This document shows, piece by piece, positions 56,550 to 64,000 of a DNA stretch of 64,000 nucleotides. This DNA is from Deinococcus betulae (lineage in GTDB: Bacteria; Deinococcota; Deinococci; Deinococcales; Deinococcaceae). Position numbers and translations under genes: made by a program. Numbering within the stretch: position 1 is the first letter of the stretch; each line of letters starts with the position of its first letter. The stretch spans positions 1 to 64,000 of the forward strand of contig NZ_JAIQXU010000024.1 of assembly GCF_020166395.1 (NCBI RefSeq). The letters are read 5' to 3'. The notes beneath the pieces were generated by a model. That model was not told the DNA's origin. It worked only from the letters and a program-made list of their open reading frames with translations, and ran no database searches.

Positions 56550-57098
56550 TTAGCGGACGGGCGTCAGGGTTGCGGTGCAGAGATAACTGGCTCCTTGGGG
56601 ACTACAGCGACTCAGGGTCACGTTAAAACCCGTTGGAACGCCTGTAGAGGCTGGCAATGGCGCAGGTGCGGGGACAGCGGCCGTTGATTTAAACGGCAGG
56701 TTCTGGAACGAGATGCCATCGAAGGCCAGGCCACGGAAGCCGGTCAATGTGCCTGGAAGTCCGGCAAATCGGTGCACCACCTGCACTGGAATGCCCTTCG
56801 GGAGATCAACCGGCAATTGATTGGCACTTTCTTCGCCCCCGCCTGTGCCGGACACACTGATGTAGGTCGCGCCCGCTGCGTCGTAGGCTTTCGTCTCCTG
56901 CGTCCAGACCACGATGCGACTCGCGGCTTCCTTGCCGGTATACGTCACCGTCAGACGACAATCTACGGTCCCCCGACTGACAAACGTGCAGCTTGGCGTG
57001 CTATAGCTCAAGTCGCCTTTTTTCACCGTCTGAGCGAGTGAGAAGGAAGGGACGATGAGAGCGAGACCCGCCAACGTCGAGCGCAACATAAAGTTCAT
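56550..57098 (-). CDS. Secreted hypothetical protein
   Basis: A 182-residue protein with a signal peptide (residues 1-23, SFSLAQ end). The mature part is beta-rich and has four Cys (in TPSCTF, TVDCRL, LSRCSP and YLCTAT), so disulfides are likely. It contains a Pro/Ala linker near residue 140. No family recognised. ATG 57098. It is divergent from the XRE regulator at 57167 across a 68-bp gap containing two small dyads, so the regulator may control it. Confidence 0.6.
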   Translation of the reverse strand: MNFMLRSTLAGLALIVPSFSLAQTVKKGDLSYSTPSCTFVSRGTVDCRLTVTYTGKEAASRIVVWTQETKAYDAAGATYISVSGTGGGEESANQLPVDLPKGIPVQVVHRFAGLPGTLTGFRGLAFDGISFQNLPFKSTAAVPAPAPLPASTGVPTGFNVTLSRCSPQGASYLCTATLTPVR

Positions 57099-57101
57099 AC
57101 T

Positions 57102-57132
57102 CTTGTTATAGCAAGACTTGTTTCGGCAAGTC
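57102..57132. promoter_or_regulatory. Two dyads in the divergent promoter of an XRE regulator
   Basis: CTTGTTATAGCAAG (57102-57115) and GACTTGTTTCGGCAAGTC (57115-57132) are adjacent inverted repeats lying over a TATAAC-like -10 for the minus-strand gene. They are candidate operators of the neighbouring HTH protein. Confidence 0.4.
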
Positions 57133-57166
57133 GCTCAGTGGTGGACAGGCAGGCAGCCTAAGACGC

Positions 57167-57451
57167 ATGTCAGCGTCTACGGCGCACACTGAGCGACTTC
57201 GCGCCATTGGCCTTCGCCTCCAAGCTGCACGGCTCCGTCTGGGGCTGAATCAGGATGATTTCGCTGACCGCGCCGGCGTTCACCGCTCCTACGTCGGCAT
57301 GCTGGAAAATGGAAAAAAGGACCTGAGGCTGAGCATGCTCTACCGCTTAGCAGAGGCGACCGAACTCACAGTGGCTGAGCTCCTCGGCTTCAACGCCGCA
57401 GAAGAAGCAGGCACCGAGGGAACTGACGGTCACTCCTCAAGACGACAGTGA
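57167..57451 (+). CDS. XRE-family HTH regulator
   Basis: A 94-residue protein with one helix-turn-helix of the Cro/CI (XRE) type: IGLRLQAARLRLGLNQDDFADRAGVHRSYVGMLENGKKD (about residues 14-52), followed by a SMLYRLAEATELTVAELL helix. It probably represses its own promoter and the divergent secreted-protein gene through the dyads upstream. Small size and isolation resemble restriction-modification control proteins, but no endonuclease is nearby. Confidence 0.85.
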   Translation: MSASTAHTERLRAIGLRLQAARLRLGLNQDDFADRAGVHRSYVGMLENGKKDLRLSMLYRLAEATELTVAELLGFNAAEEAGTEGTDGHSSRRQ

Positions 57452-57509
57452 TGTCACCAATGCCGTTGGTCACCGGCCTGCCCTACCGGCTAGTGGCGGC
57501 TTTCTCTCT

Positions 57510-57800
57510 TCAGCCTCCGTTGACGGCATAGCTCATGCGCCAATAGCCCGCGTAAACCAGGGTGCGCTCCAGACTGTCCATCCGCGCTTCTGTCAACCAC
57601 CGCGCCAGAAAAGGGCGATTCACTCCTTCAGTAATCTCAATTCCTCTCCTGAACTTCTCCCGAACCTGCTCAAGCATCTTGATGAGGTCGAAGAAGGCGG
57701 TGACCCCTTCTTCAGCGGCCGTGGCATGGACAACTCCAATTTCCTCACGCCAGCCTTCACCGGTCGCGGAATAATCGAACCACACCGTGTAAATTGCCAT
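57510..57800 (-). CDS. Hypothetical small protein
   Basis: A 96-residue acidic protein (MAIYTVWFDYSATGEGWREE...). An alternation of beta (IYTVWFDY) and helical (FFDLIKMLEQVREKFRRG) segments suggests a small alpha/beta fold. No motif is recognised. ATG 57800. Same strand as two further small genes upstream (57875-58123 and 58193-58453), perhaps one short operon. Confidence 0.55.
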   Translation of the reverse strand: MAIYTVWFDYSATGEGWREEIGVVHATAAEEGVTAFFDLIKMLEQVREKFRRGIEITEGVNRPFLARWLTEARMDSLERTLVYAGYWRMSYAVNGG

Positions 57801-57874
57801 TTGACCCTCCGGGGCTTATCTCGAATGGTGCTCACTGCTGCCCTGGGTAACTATTTACGTGGACTGCTGACCTA

Positions 57875-58123
57875 TCACCGCTCTGGAGAGCCCTTGAGGC
57901 GCGAACAGTGGCTGGAGAAAGGCAAGGTCTGGGAACGGCAGGGCTCCGGAAATTGGGGGAGGTTAGCCAGGCCCTCACGCGTGGCGATGAAGATGCGTCG
58001 TCCATTGACGCAGACGTGCGCGTAGCCCTGTGGGCTGCTGACCGCAGCATGAACCGCAGCGCTGCCTGCTTTGGTCGAGATGATTTCTTGCATGAGCGGC
58101 GTCAGCCTGTCCCAGTGGCCCAT
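57875..58123 (-). CDS. Hypothetical small protein
   Basis: An 82-residue protein (MGHWDRLTPLMQEIISTK...). I take the ATG at 58123 because AAGGAGGG lies 4 nt upstream; the frame is open to 58183. Predicted helix-strand order is alpha, alpha, beta-hairpin (YAHVCVNGRRIFIATREG). No family recognised. Part of the small-gene cluster downstream of an XRE regulator. Confidence 0.5.
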   Translation of the reverse strand: MGHWDRLTPLMQEIISTKAGSAAVHAAVSSPQGYAHVCVNGRRIFIATREGLANLPQFPEPCRSQTLPFSSHCSRLKGSPER

Positions 58124-58192
58124 CACACCCTCCTTCTGCCCTTCTCCTAGAGGGAGTGACTCAGGAGTTTGACCGGCCGTCAACGCCCCTGC

Positions 58193-58453
58193 TCACTCGC
58201 CTATGCGCTGCAGAATCTGCCAGAGCGGTTCACCGCAGGCCTGCGCCAGTGCCGCAGCATTTTCCAGACTGATGCGGAATTCACCTCGCTCTACGCGTCC
58301 CACGAAGGTGCGGTCCAGGTGAGCGCGGGCCGCCAGCTCTTCCTGAGAGACCCCGAGTCGTAAACGACTCTGCCGGATGTGCTGCCCGAATGCCGTCGAA
58401 ATCGGGGTACGTGAATCGTCCTGAGCCGTGCCACGGTTGCCTTCGGTGGCCAT
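58193..58453 (-). CDS. XRE-family HTH regulator
   Basis: An 86-residue protein with the HTH FGQHIRQSRLRLGVSQEELAARAHLDRTFVGRVERGE (about residues 22-58) and a LENAAALAQACGEPLWQIL tail. It is similar in design to the regulator at 57167, and the two bracket a small-gene cluster. ATG 58453. It may control these small genes or the divergent pair beginning at 58634. Confidence 0.85.
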   Translation of the reverse strand: MATEGNRGTAQDDSRTPISTAFGQHIRQSRLRLGVSQEELAARAHLDRTFVGRVERGEFRISLENAAALAQACGEPLWQILQRIGE

Positions 58454-58633
58454 GCCCTCACGCTTGCAGGGCCACCGCCGACACTCTACGGCATATATGC
58501 ATCAGAGTGAGGTATAGTGCAGCTGCGTCATTCAGGCGCTCAATCCAATTTCCTTTTCTTAGCACCTAGACCACCGCACCTTGACGCCAATCATTGGCCA
58601 AAGGCGGTGGTCGTTTGTTTTCAGGAGTTTGTC

Positions 58634-59170
58634 GTGTCAGTGGATTTAAAAGTCGTCCCCAAAATACCCCGTGGTTTCCATGCCTTCTTACTCGCTGACA
58701 TTCAGGTTGACGATCCAGGCACAGGAGCCTACGTCGACGTGGTGTTTCAGGATGGCCAGCGCCATAGAGCACGAGCCAGCACTGAAGTGCTGCGTCTGGG
58801 ATTAGTGATGCAGGGGACGCACCGAGCCACATTGCACTTCAGAACCAATCAGGATGGATATCTTCTTGAACCCCTCCACCTATACCGGTTGCGCTCCGCA
58901 AATCTTCCTCTTCCCAGCCAGACAAGAACGTTCTGGTCGGCGTTGGGCCTGCAACATGGGTCAGCACACAGCCTGACGGTTTATCCCGAACGCGCCAAAG
59001 CAACACCCTTTCAGGTGGTATTTCGCTGGGGTACAGAAGCGCCGTTCCCCAGTGGGAGCACCCTACATGCACAAGGACATCTTCAGGCTGGTCAACTTGT
59101 AGCTCTAAATGTTCAGGAAGCTGAACCTCAGCAGATTCCACATCGATGGCTCAACTGGCGAATAAGGTAG
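58634..59170 (+). CDS. Hypothetical protein upstream of a JAB-like gene
   Basis: A 178-residue protein. GTG 58634 (MSVDLKVVPKIPRG) is chosen because AGGAG lies 6 nt upstream; the frame is open back to 58517. Predicted mostly beta with two halves (FHAFLLADIQVDDPGTGAYVDVVF and later ATPFQVVFRWG). No family recognised. It lies 49 bp before the degenerate JAB gene on the same strand. I see no ubiquitin-like di-glycine tail: the C-terminus is HRWLNWRIR. Confidence 0.55.
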   Translation: MSVDLKVVPKIPRGFHAFLLADIQVDDPGTGAYVDVVFQDGQRHRARASTEVLRLGLVMQGTHRATLHFRTNQDGYLLEPLHLYRLRSANLPLPSQTRTFWSALGLQHGSAHSLTVYPERAKATPFQVVFRWGTEAPFPSGSTLHAQGHLQAGQLVALNVQEAEPQQIPHRWLNWRIR

Positions 59171-59219
59171 TTGCCAAACTTGAGATGTTGCCGATCTTGA
59201 CGTCGCTTTGGAGAAACAT

Positions 59220-59795
59220 ATGATGAGAATACAAGAGCGCCTATTTTGGACTTCACCTCAGCCATTAGACCTATCTAATGAGCTCACTGAGCTGCCAAGC
59301 TTGGTCGCCTTAACCGATGAGGCAACAGAGTTTCTTCGACGACAAACATATTCCACGGCGATGAGCCGTGGGGGTCTGCTTTTCGGCTACCATGAACAAG
59401 ACACCCTTCATATCGTGTTCGTCAGTTCAGTCGGCTCTCCACATTGGTACTCCAAGGATCAGCGTGAGCAACTCGACATCGATCATCGGTTTACGCTGGG
59501 GTGGAGTGAAGCTCTCGCTACCCTCTTTAGGGGCAGAATCGACTGGGTGGGCAATTGGTGGATTCACGACGACAATCTCTTAAAGGAGAAAACCAGAGAC
59601 CGCCTCCTCTTTCGGATGGGGGTTCACTCTGGCCTTTTCGATGACCGTAACGTCTTCCTGGTTGCAGGTTGGGTAGAAACAGAGTTTCGCACACGAGTGT
59701 ACCGTCGCTTATTTGAAGAGCATGATCAGCTTGTCACATCCTCGACGCACAGCGGGCCTACTGCTCAGGTCGTGAGAAAGTTACTGGAGCGATAA
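59220..59795 (+). CDS. JAB/MPN-like protein lacking catalytic metal ligands
   Basis: A 191-residue protein whose core follows the JAB/MPN pattern: TEFLRRQTYSTAMSRGGLLFGY (in place of E..GGLLLG), HIVFVSSVGSP, then DWVGNWWIHDDNLL in place of the GxxHxHP metal site. The first His is replaced by Trp, the Pro after the second His by Asp, and the upstream Glu is not evident. It is therefore probably an MPN-minus, non-hydrolytic version or a divergent enzyme. Start at ATG 59220 behind GGAG. Paired with the unknown gene upstream; such pairs occur in defence-type loci. Confidence 0.6.
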   Translation: MMRIQERLFWTSPQPLDLSNELTELPSLVALTDEATEFLRRQTYSTAMSRGGLLFGYHEQDTLHIVFVSSVGSPHWYSKDQREQLDIDHRFTLGWSEALATLFRGRIDWVGNWWIHDDNLLKEKTRDRLLFRMGVHSGLFDDRNVFLVAGWVETEFRTRVYRRLFEEHDQLVTSSTHSGPTAQVVRKLLER

Positions 59796-59921
59796 CGGGC
59801 AAGCTGATGAGTATCTACAAAGGTGCAGTGCAGGATGACAGGATATAAAGGAAGCGAGCTTCAGGCTGTTAGTGGATATGACCGAGGTCAAACAGCGCGC
59901 CTGAGGCATAGCTATTTGGAT

Positions 59922-60596
59922 TTATTTCCGGATCCGGGTGCGCCCAGAGCCGATATGGCCGAGCAGATAGCCCTGCACTATCACGTCTGAGGTGTGATAG
60001 GTCATGGAGGCGTATGCGGGACTTTCACTGTGAAGCGTGACAGTTCCGTTGTGGCGCTGCCAGCGCTTCAGGGTAGCAGTGCTATCTCCAGGAACCGCAA
60101 CCAGAGCGACTTCGCCGTTGACCGGCTCCATGTTGGTGGGGTGGATAACAACATAATCGCCCGGATAGATACCAATGCCAATCATGCTGTCACTATGGAC
60201 ACGCAGGAGAAAATCACCGTCACGGACGTCGAGGACGTCTTGGATATGGGTAACATAGCCTTCAATGTGTTCCTCAACGTGATCTGGGACGCCGACGAGA
60301 ACCTCACGAAGGATAGGGAGTGACAGGCGGATGTGGGGATTGGGCTGGCCAAGGTAGGCCCACCCTTCATTGGTAATGCGAATGATGGCTGTGTGCCGCT
60401 CAGCAGCATGGTACTGAGCGTAGCCAAGGTCTTGTAGCGCTTTGACATATATCCGAATGTTCTGGCGAGGTATGTTCATGATGTCAGCCAGAAGCCGTGT
60501 GGTGATGGTTTCGTTCTTGATTTCGAGTCGAGAGATTTCTTTAAGGACATCTTTCTGTCGGGCCGTCAACTCCTGAATCATTGCGTCACCTGACAT
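59922..60596 (-). CDS. LexA-like S24 peptidase/repressor
   Basis: A 224-residue protein with an N-terminal winged-helix DNA-binding domain (about residues 1-75) and a C-terminal S24 peptidase domain. The Ser nucleophile is in HSDSMIGIGIYPGDYVVI (about residues 133-150) and the catalytic Lys in STATLKRWQRH. The segment REVLVGVPDHVEEHIEGYV aligns with the LexA cleavage region, but Val-Gly replaces Ala-Gly. The N-domain is not the usual LexA wHTH. It sits directly downstream of tniQ on the same strand, so it may regulate transposition or cargo in response to DNA damage. Confidence 0.8.
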   Translation of the reverse strand: MSGDAMIQELTARQKDVLKEISRLEIKNETITTRLLADIMNIPRQNIRIYVKALQDLGYAQYHAAERHTAIIRITNEGWAYLGQPNPHIRLSLPILREVLVGVPDHVEEHIEGYVTHIQDVLDVRDGDFLLRVHSDSMIGIGIYPGDYVVIHPTNMEPVNGEVALVAVPGDSTATLKRWQRHNGTVTLHSESPAYASMTYHTSDVIVQGYLLGHIGSGRTRIRK

Positions 60597-60669
60597 AAGA
60601 GTGGGAGTTTAAAGAGGAGATTGCAACCCAGTACTTCTCGCACTGGGTTGCAATCCTTCCCTCAAGCAG

Positions 60670-62514
60670 TTACTTCTCCTGAGCGCCGAGTTCGGCCTCG
60701 CCAGCAAGCGTTTCAAAATCCGTGAATTGAATGGAGAGCGCGCGGATCAGCGGCCAGAGGTTGTCTAGATGGTCGCGATTGAAGCGATAGAAAATTTCCA
60801 GCTGGTTCTTGTACTCCCGCTCACCAAGTTCTCTGAAGACTGGGGCGCGCCGTGGATGCCCAGCAGTAAGGAGCGCCCAAGCGTGGGCAGCAGCCCACTT
60901 ATTCTTTCCGCCTGGCTTCCCTGGATGGAGATCTCTGGCCTGCATTTCGAGTCTCCAATCCTCAAAGGGGAAAGCGAGTAGATCGGCAAAGCGCCGCCTG
61001 CACTGCCCAAAATTGAATGGTGACTCTACGCTCTCCAAATGGGCCGCCACATTATGTAGGCGTTCAAGGTAGGTGGAATACACCCCCCGGCTATTGAGAA
61101 GGCCGACAGCTTTGTTGGCACTGCCAGTTGCCTGACCAGGCAGGAATCCAAGTTCTCGAGCGGCCTCTACCCAGCTATACTCACCACACAGGCGCACAAG
61201 GTCCATAGTGATGAAAGACCGGATATGCCGTGAGCCCATCTCTGTGCCTTCGAACAGAGGGGCGAATTCCTCCATGTATGCCCTTGGCCAAAGTAGTTGG
61301 GGAATAGCGTCCGGCTCAAAGGCGTACGGCCGATCCGGGTGGTGGCTGTAAGGGCTGATATACCCTGAGCGCCGTTTCGCAGATGCCTGAGGCAGCACTG
61401 CAGTGTCGAAGGCTTTGAGCAGCAGGCCCTTTAGTTTGAAATACTTGCTAAGTGTTCGGAAACTGTGGGTCTTGAAGCGGCGTGCCTGATCAAGTAAAGG
61501 GCTCAGATTTTCACTTAGAGTATCCAAGGTAGATGAGGCGAGAAGTTCGACAGCGGTTGGCAGGAACGCGCACATCCATTCGGGTGTCCAAGTCGTAGGA
61601 GAGCTCCGATAGCGTCGCTTTACCGCATCTTTGCCGAAGCCACGTTCTACAGCGTGTCGCCTAGCGGTTTCCAAGGCAATAGGTGGGAGGCCCTCGCCGA
61701 GATCCTCAGGATCGGCGCCGTAGTCAAGCAGTGAAAGAACACTGCGAAGGTAATCGAAGTATTCGACGCCAGTGACCATTTCCCCCGAAACCTGACCTTG
61801 CCCAGTGCTGAGCACATCCTCAATGACTTTTTGGGCATGCAGTACGCGTGGGTAACCGGATACGTCTGTAGTAACGAGTTCTGCGAGGGGCTGACCACAG
61901 GATTGTGCGGCGCGTCCCGCATCTGCCTCGCCGGTGGCTGGGGGATTGCGGCAGGTTCTGGGATCTGGCACCACAGTTGGGTAGCTGGGCATACCACCCA
62001 TGCTCTGACGGAAGTTGCCATGGGGTCGAACGCAACGTGGGCAGGTACTACTGAGGAGAACCTTGTGAGTGCTACATAAGAACATCCAAGGCAGGCGGTG
62101 AGCAAGCCGAAAATAAGGCTCCTCTTGCATGCAACAAGGGCAAAGGCGCTGAGTAGTGAAGAGAGTAGAGTTCTTACGCACGGCGCTGGTGGAGGCATTC
62201 TTATGGCGAGGGTCCATCGGTGCAAGCGTGAATACTCGGCCGTCGTAATGCGTGAGAAGGAGTTGCGCGATGTCCTGCCTAGAAAGTCGGAGCGTGAAGG
62301 ACATGTTGTCTATCTGCTGCTCGGTCAGCGTCATGCCATAGGCGATGGGTAGGGCACGCTGATGGTCTTCCTCAATGATTCCGATGCTGAGTAGCAAGGT
62401 GAGCAGGTCAACTGGCGGCACTAACTCTGCGGCGGTAGTTTCCATGTATGAGGCAAAGCTTTGCCCTAACTTTGGCCGGGGAGCAAACGTGAACTGCCGG
62501 AGACCGATTCTCAT
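60670..62514 (-). CDS. tniQ: TniQ-family transposition target-selection protein
   Basis: A 614-residue protein. The N-terminal TniQ domain starts with QSFASYMETTAAELVPP and contains the zinc-binding RLCPCCMQEEPYFRLAHRLPWMFLCSTHKVLLSSTCPRC cluster (about residues 123-163). The long C-terminal region carries further helical repeats, as in TnsD-like proteins; with 614 residues it is longer than a minimal TniQ (about 400), so it may bind a specific DNA target. Start at 62514, 14 bp after the tniB stop. It links target choice to the TniB ATPase and TniA transposase. Confidence 0.85.
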   Translation of the reverse strand: MRIGLRQFTFAPRPKLGQSFASYMETTAAELVPPVDLLTLLLSIGIIEEDHQRALPIAYGMTLTEQQIDNMSFTLRLSRQDIAQLLLTHYDGRVFTLAPMDPRHKNASTSAVRKNSTLFTTQRLCPCCMQEEPYFRLAHRLPWMFLCSTHKVLLSSTCPRCVRPHGNFRQSMGGMPSYPTVVPDPRTCRNPPATGEADAGRAAQSCGQPLAELVTTDVSGYPRVLHAQKVIEDVLSTGQGQVSGEMVTGVEYFDYLRSVLSLLDYGADPEDLGEGLPPIALETARRHAVERGFGKDAVKRRYRSSPTTWTPEWMCAFLPTAVELLASSTLDTLSENLSPLLDQARRFKTHSFRTLSKYFKLKGLLLKAFDTAVLPQASAKRRSGYISPYSHHPDRPYAFEPDAIPQLLWPRAYMEEFAPLFEGTEMGSRHIRSFITMDLVRLCGEYSWVEAARELGFLPGQATGSANKAVGLLNSRGVYSTYLERLHNVAAHLESVESPFNFGQCRRRFADLLAFPFEDWRLEMQARDLHPGKPGGKNKWAAAHAWALLTAGHPRRAPVFRELGEREYKNQLEIFYRFNRDHLDNLWPLIRALSIQFTDFETLAGEAELGAQEK

Positions 62515-62527
62515 TTCAGAACGTCCA

Positions 62528-63637
62528 TCAGATCGTTCCCGATTGACCCATGACTAGCCGGAAGTTCTCCTCAGCGTTGCGATCTAGGACGATTTCCCGG
62601 AGAAGTTCGTGATCAATGCGCTCGCCCTTCGTAAGTATTGCAAGCTTGCTAGCAACTTTAAGCATATTTGTGAGACTGCCTATACTGCCGTTCGTGCGCT
62701 GATACAGGTAATCGGACAATTTTACTAAGGTACCGGGCTCGTGCTGATCAAGGAGAAGTTGCTTTTCAAAGGTATCTACAAGACTCTTCCAGACAGCACT
62801 CCCTCGAGGGAAGCCTGTGAGTTCATAGCGTTTCATACGGCCGCCGACCTGCGAGAAGTAGGTATCGGTCATGTTGCCCTCGTCGAACAGGCCAGTACCA
62901 TCCACATTGATGCCGCCGAAGATAAATGTTACGCCGAGTTCATCTGCGAGAGTCTTGATGTGATTGTTAATGCTTTGAAGGGTAGCAAGGCTCTTGTCAT
63001 CTAAGTGGCGAGCGTTAGCTTGCCCAACGCGAGCCTTACGACTGAGGTAATGAATATCGTCAATGATAATGACCTTGGTGTGGTGCAAAGCGACGCGGTC
63101 ACGGATGATCCTCTGATACTCGTCCCGGGTGCGGTCACGGGAGCTAAGGGCAACGCCGTAAAAGTGGGCAATAGAGGCGTTCAGGCTTTTGGTAGTGGCT
63201 TTTTCGCTTAGCCCCACTTTGACCACTGGGATGATCATAGTGGCGTGGTCCGGGTTTTCAGGCGGGTAAGATCTTCGGAACCACAGTTCGTATTGACGTC
63301 CAACCTCACCCAGCGCTGTGCTCTTACCATACGTCGCAGGGCCGGTGAGGACGGCGCCGCATACAGTGCTGGAGGAGTGGATGTTAGCTTCAAGCTGCAG
63401 ACGGATGTCACCCAGAATGTGCTTGACTTCTGGGGTGACGATCACGGGGAGATTAGCGTGATGCTTATCACGGGCAAGTTCATACGCGCGCTGCTGTTCC
63501 TCTGTCCAGGCAGCCCGCGCCTCTGCTGAGGCGCGCTCAACGACGTAGCTGCGAGGAGCGTTGATAAAGTCTCGCCAGCCTTCAAGGGTGTGGATGTTAC
63601 GGCGTGGCGTGAGGCCTTTGAGTTTGATTTCAGTCAT
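62528..63637 (-). CDS. tniB: TniB/TnsC-type AAA+ ATPase
   Basis: A 369-residue AAA+ regulator of transposition. Walker A is GPATYGKST (about residues 99-107), Walker B VIIIDDIHYLSR (about 194-205), and the sensor region is FIFGGINVDGTGL. It forms filaments on target DNA and recruits the transposase in Tn7 and Tn5053 systems. The ATG (63635-63637) overlaps the stop of the upstream transposase gene by ATGA. The annotation as TniB rather than TnsC rests on size and on the tniA-tniB-tniQ order. Confidence 0.85.
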   Translation of the reverse strand: MTEIKLKGLTPRRNIHTLEGWRDFINAPRSYVVERASAEARAAWTEEQQRAYELARDKHHANLPVIVTPEVKHILGDIRLQLEANIHSSSTVCGAVLTGPATYGKSTALGEVGRQYELWFRRSYPPENPDHATMIIPVVKVGLSEKATTKSLNASIAHFYGVALSSRDRTRDEYQRIIRDRVALHHTKVIIIDDIHYLSRKARVGQANARHLDDKSLATLQSINNHIKTLADELGVTFIFGGINVDGTGLFDEGNMTDTYFSQVGGRMKRYELTGFPRGSAVWKSLVDTFEKQLLLDQHEPGTLVKLSDYLYQRTNGSIGSLTNMLKVASKLAILTKGERIDHELLREIVLDRNAEENFRLVMGQSGTI

Positions 63638-64000
63638 GAGAAGTAGTCTGTGAGGTCGGCGTCATCAGCAGCAGTTGTGAATTCCACGTCAGTGAGGCTG
63701 GCAGGAATGGAGGAGGGAAGCGGCGGTACTGCGGAGACTGGAGAGTCAATGGGAAGGGGTGCCGCAGTACGGTGGCGGTCCTCTTCAACACGGCTAAGGC
63801 GACTGGCAGCTGTTGCCTCCGGTCGGCTGCGTTTCCGCTTGCGAGTCAGGTCCTCCATGCCGCGAATGATGATGTCAAGGCGTTCATTAGCCTCCTCACC
63901 AGTGATCCTGAGATTGACATCGGCATCCGAGCAGGCGGCACGCAGCATGGCTTCTGTGAACGGGAGGTGCGGGAAGTCGGCAGGTTTCCGATGTAGCCGC
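63634..64000 (-). CDS. tniA: C-terminal part of a probable TniA/TnsB transposase (truncated by the window edge)
   Basis: A minus-strand frame is open from the window end to TGA at 63634-63636, about 121 codons. The visible part is a hydrophilic tail with helix FTEAMLRAACSDADVNL, a basic patch RKRKRSRPE and a long Ser/Pro/Asp-rich end (DDADLTDYFS). Transposase C-termini of this family end in a tail that contacts the AAA+ partner. The identity is inferred from its position directly upstream of, and overlapping, tniB; no catalytic DDE residue lies in the window. Confidence 0.6.
   Translation of the reverse strand, partial: RLHRKPADFPHLPFTEAMLRAACSDADVNLRITGEEANERLDIIIRGMEDLTRKRKRSRPEATAASRLSRVEEDRHRTAAPLPIDSPVSAVPPLPSSIPASLTDVEFTTAADDADLTDYFS

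Overview
The window is high-GC bacterial chromosome that fits the genus Deinococcus: a str operon (rpsL-rpsG-fusA), a five-domain ribosomal protein S1, an HflX with a long N-terminal extension, TreS, Ppk1, and many genes preceded by a TANNNT -10 box only 5-8 nt before the start codon, the leaderless arrangement known from Deinococcus. The genus is inferred from protein flavour and promoters; no rRNA lies in the window.

Bases 1-45170 are ordinary core genome: the translation block (fusA, rpsG, rpsL; rpsL can only start at CTG); a lipoprotein that reads as a cholesterol-dependent (thiol-activated) cytolysin homologue; tRNA-Ser(CGA); hflX; assorted enzymes (EEP nuclease/phosphatase, PQQ sugar dehydrogenase, two zinc metallopeptidases, prs, a CrtI-like FAD oxidoreductase); dnaJ; a seven-gene chemosensory operon (MHYT sensor, PilH-like regulator, CheW, MCP, CheA-REC hybrid, DUF4388 protein, receiver-roadblock protein; 19769-28011); a glucan/trehalose and sugar-phosphate group (pgm, PLD protein, glpX, treS); tRNA-Gln(CUG); rpsA; ppk1; and smaller genes.

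At about 45177, just after a strong terminator, the sequence changes abruptly. Two diverged ~120-bp direct repeats carry four copies of a 15-bp near-palindrome (consensus GCCAWNNNANTTGGC). Then comes a markedly AT-rich operon (51678 to 46338, minus strand): a small Cys4 zinc-finger ORF, an adenine-specific DNA methyltransferase, a histidine kinase with two GHKL ATPase domains, an atypical receiver-domain protein and a ComEC-like metallo-beta-lactamase-fold hydrolase. This looks like an undescribed two-component-type defence system. Next is a GC-rich cassette with a 1135-residue DUF4157 (eCIS core) polymorphic toxin with a C-terminal SHH-type nuclease-like segment, a possible immunity partner, two XRE regulators, short hypothetical genes, and a pair formed by an unknown protein and a catalytically degenerate JAB/MPN protein. 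The window ends in a Tn5053/Tn7-like transposition module (LexA-like S24 protein, TniQ, TniB, truncated TniA/TnsB).

A reading that unites these facts is that 45177 to beyond 64000 is one large TniABQ-type transposon: the repeats at 45177-45615 are its distal end with transposase sites, the defence and toxin genes are cargo, and the other end lies past the window.
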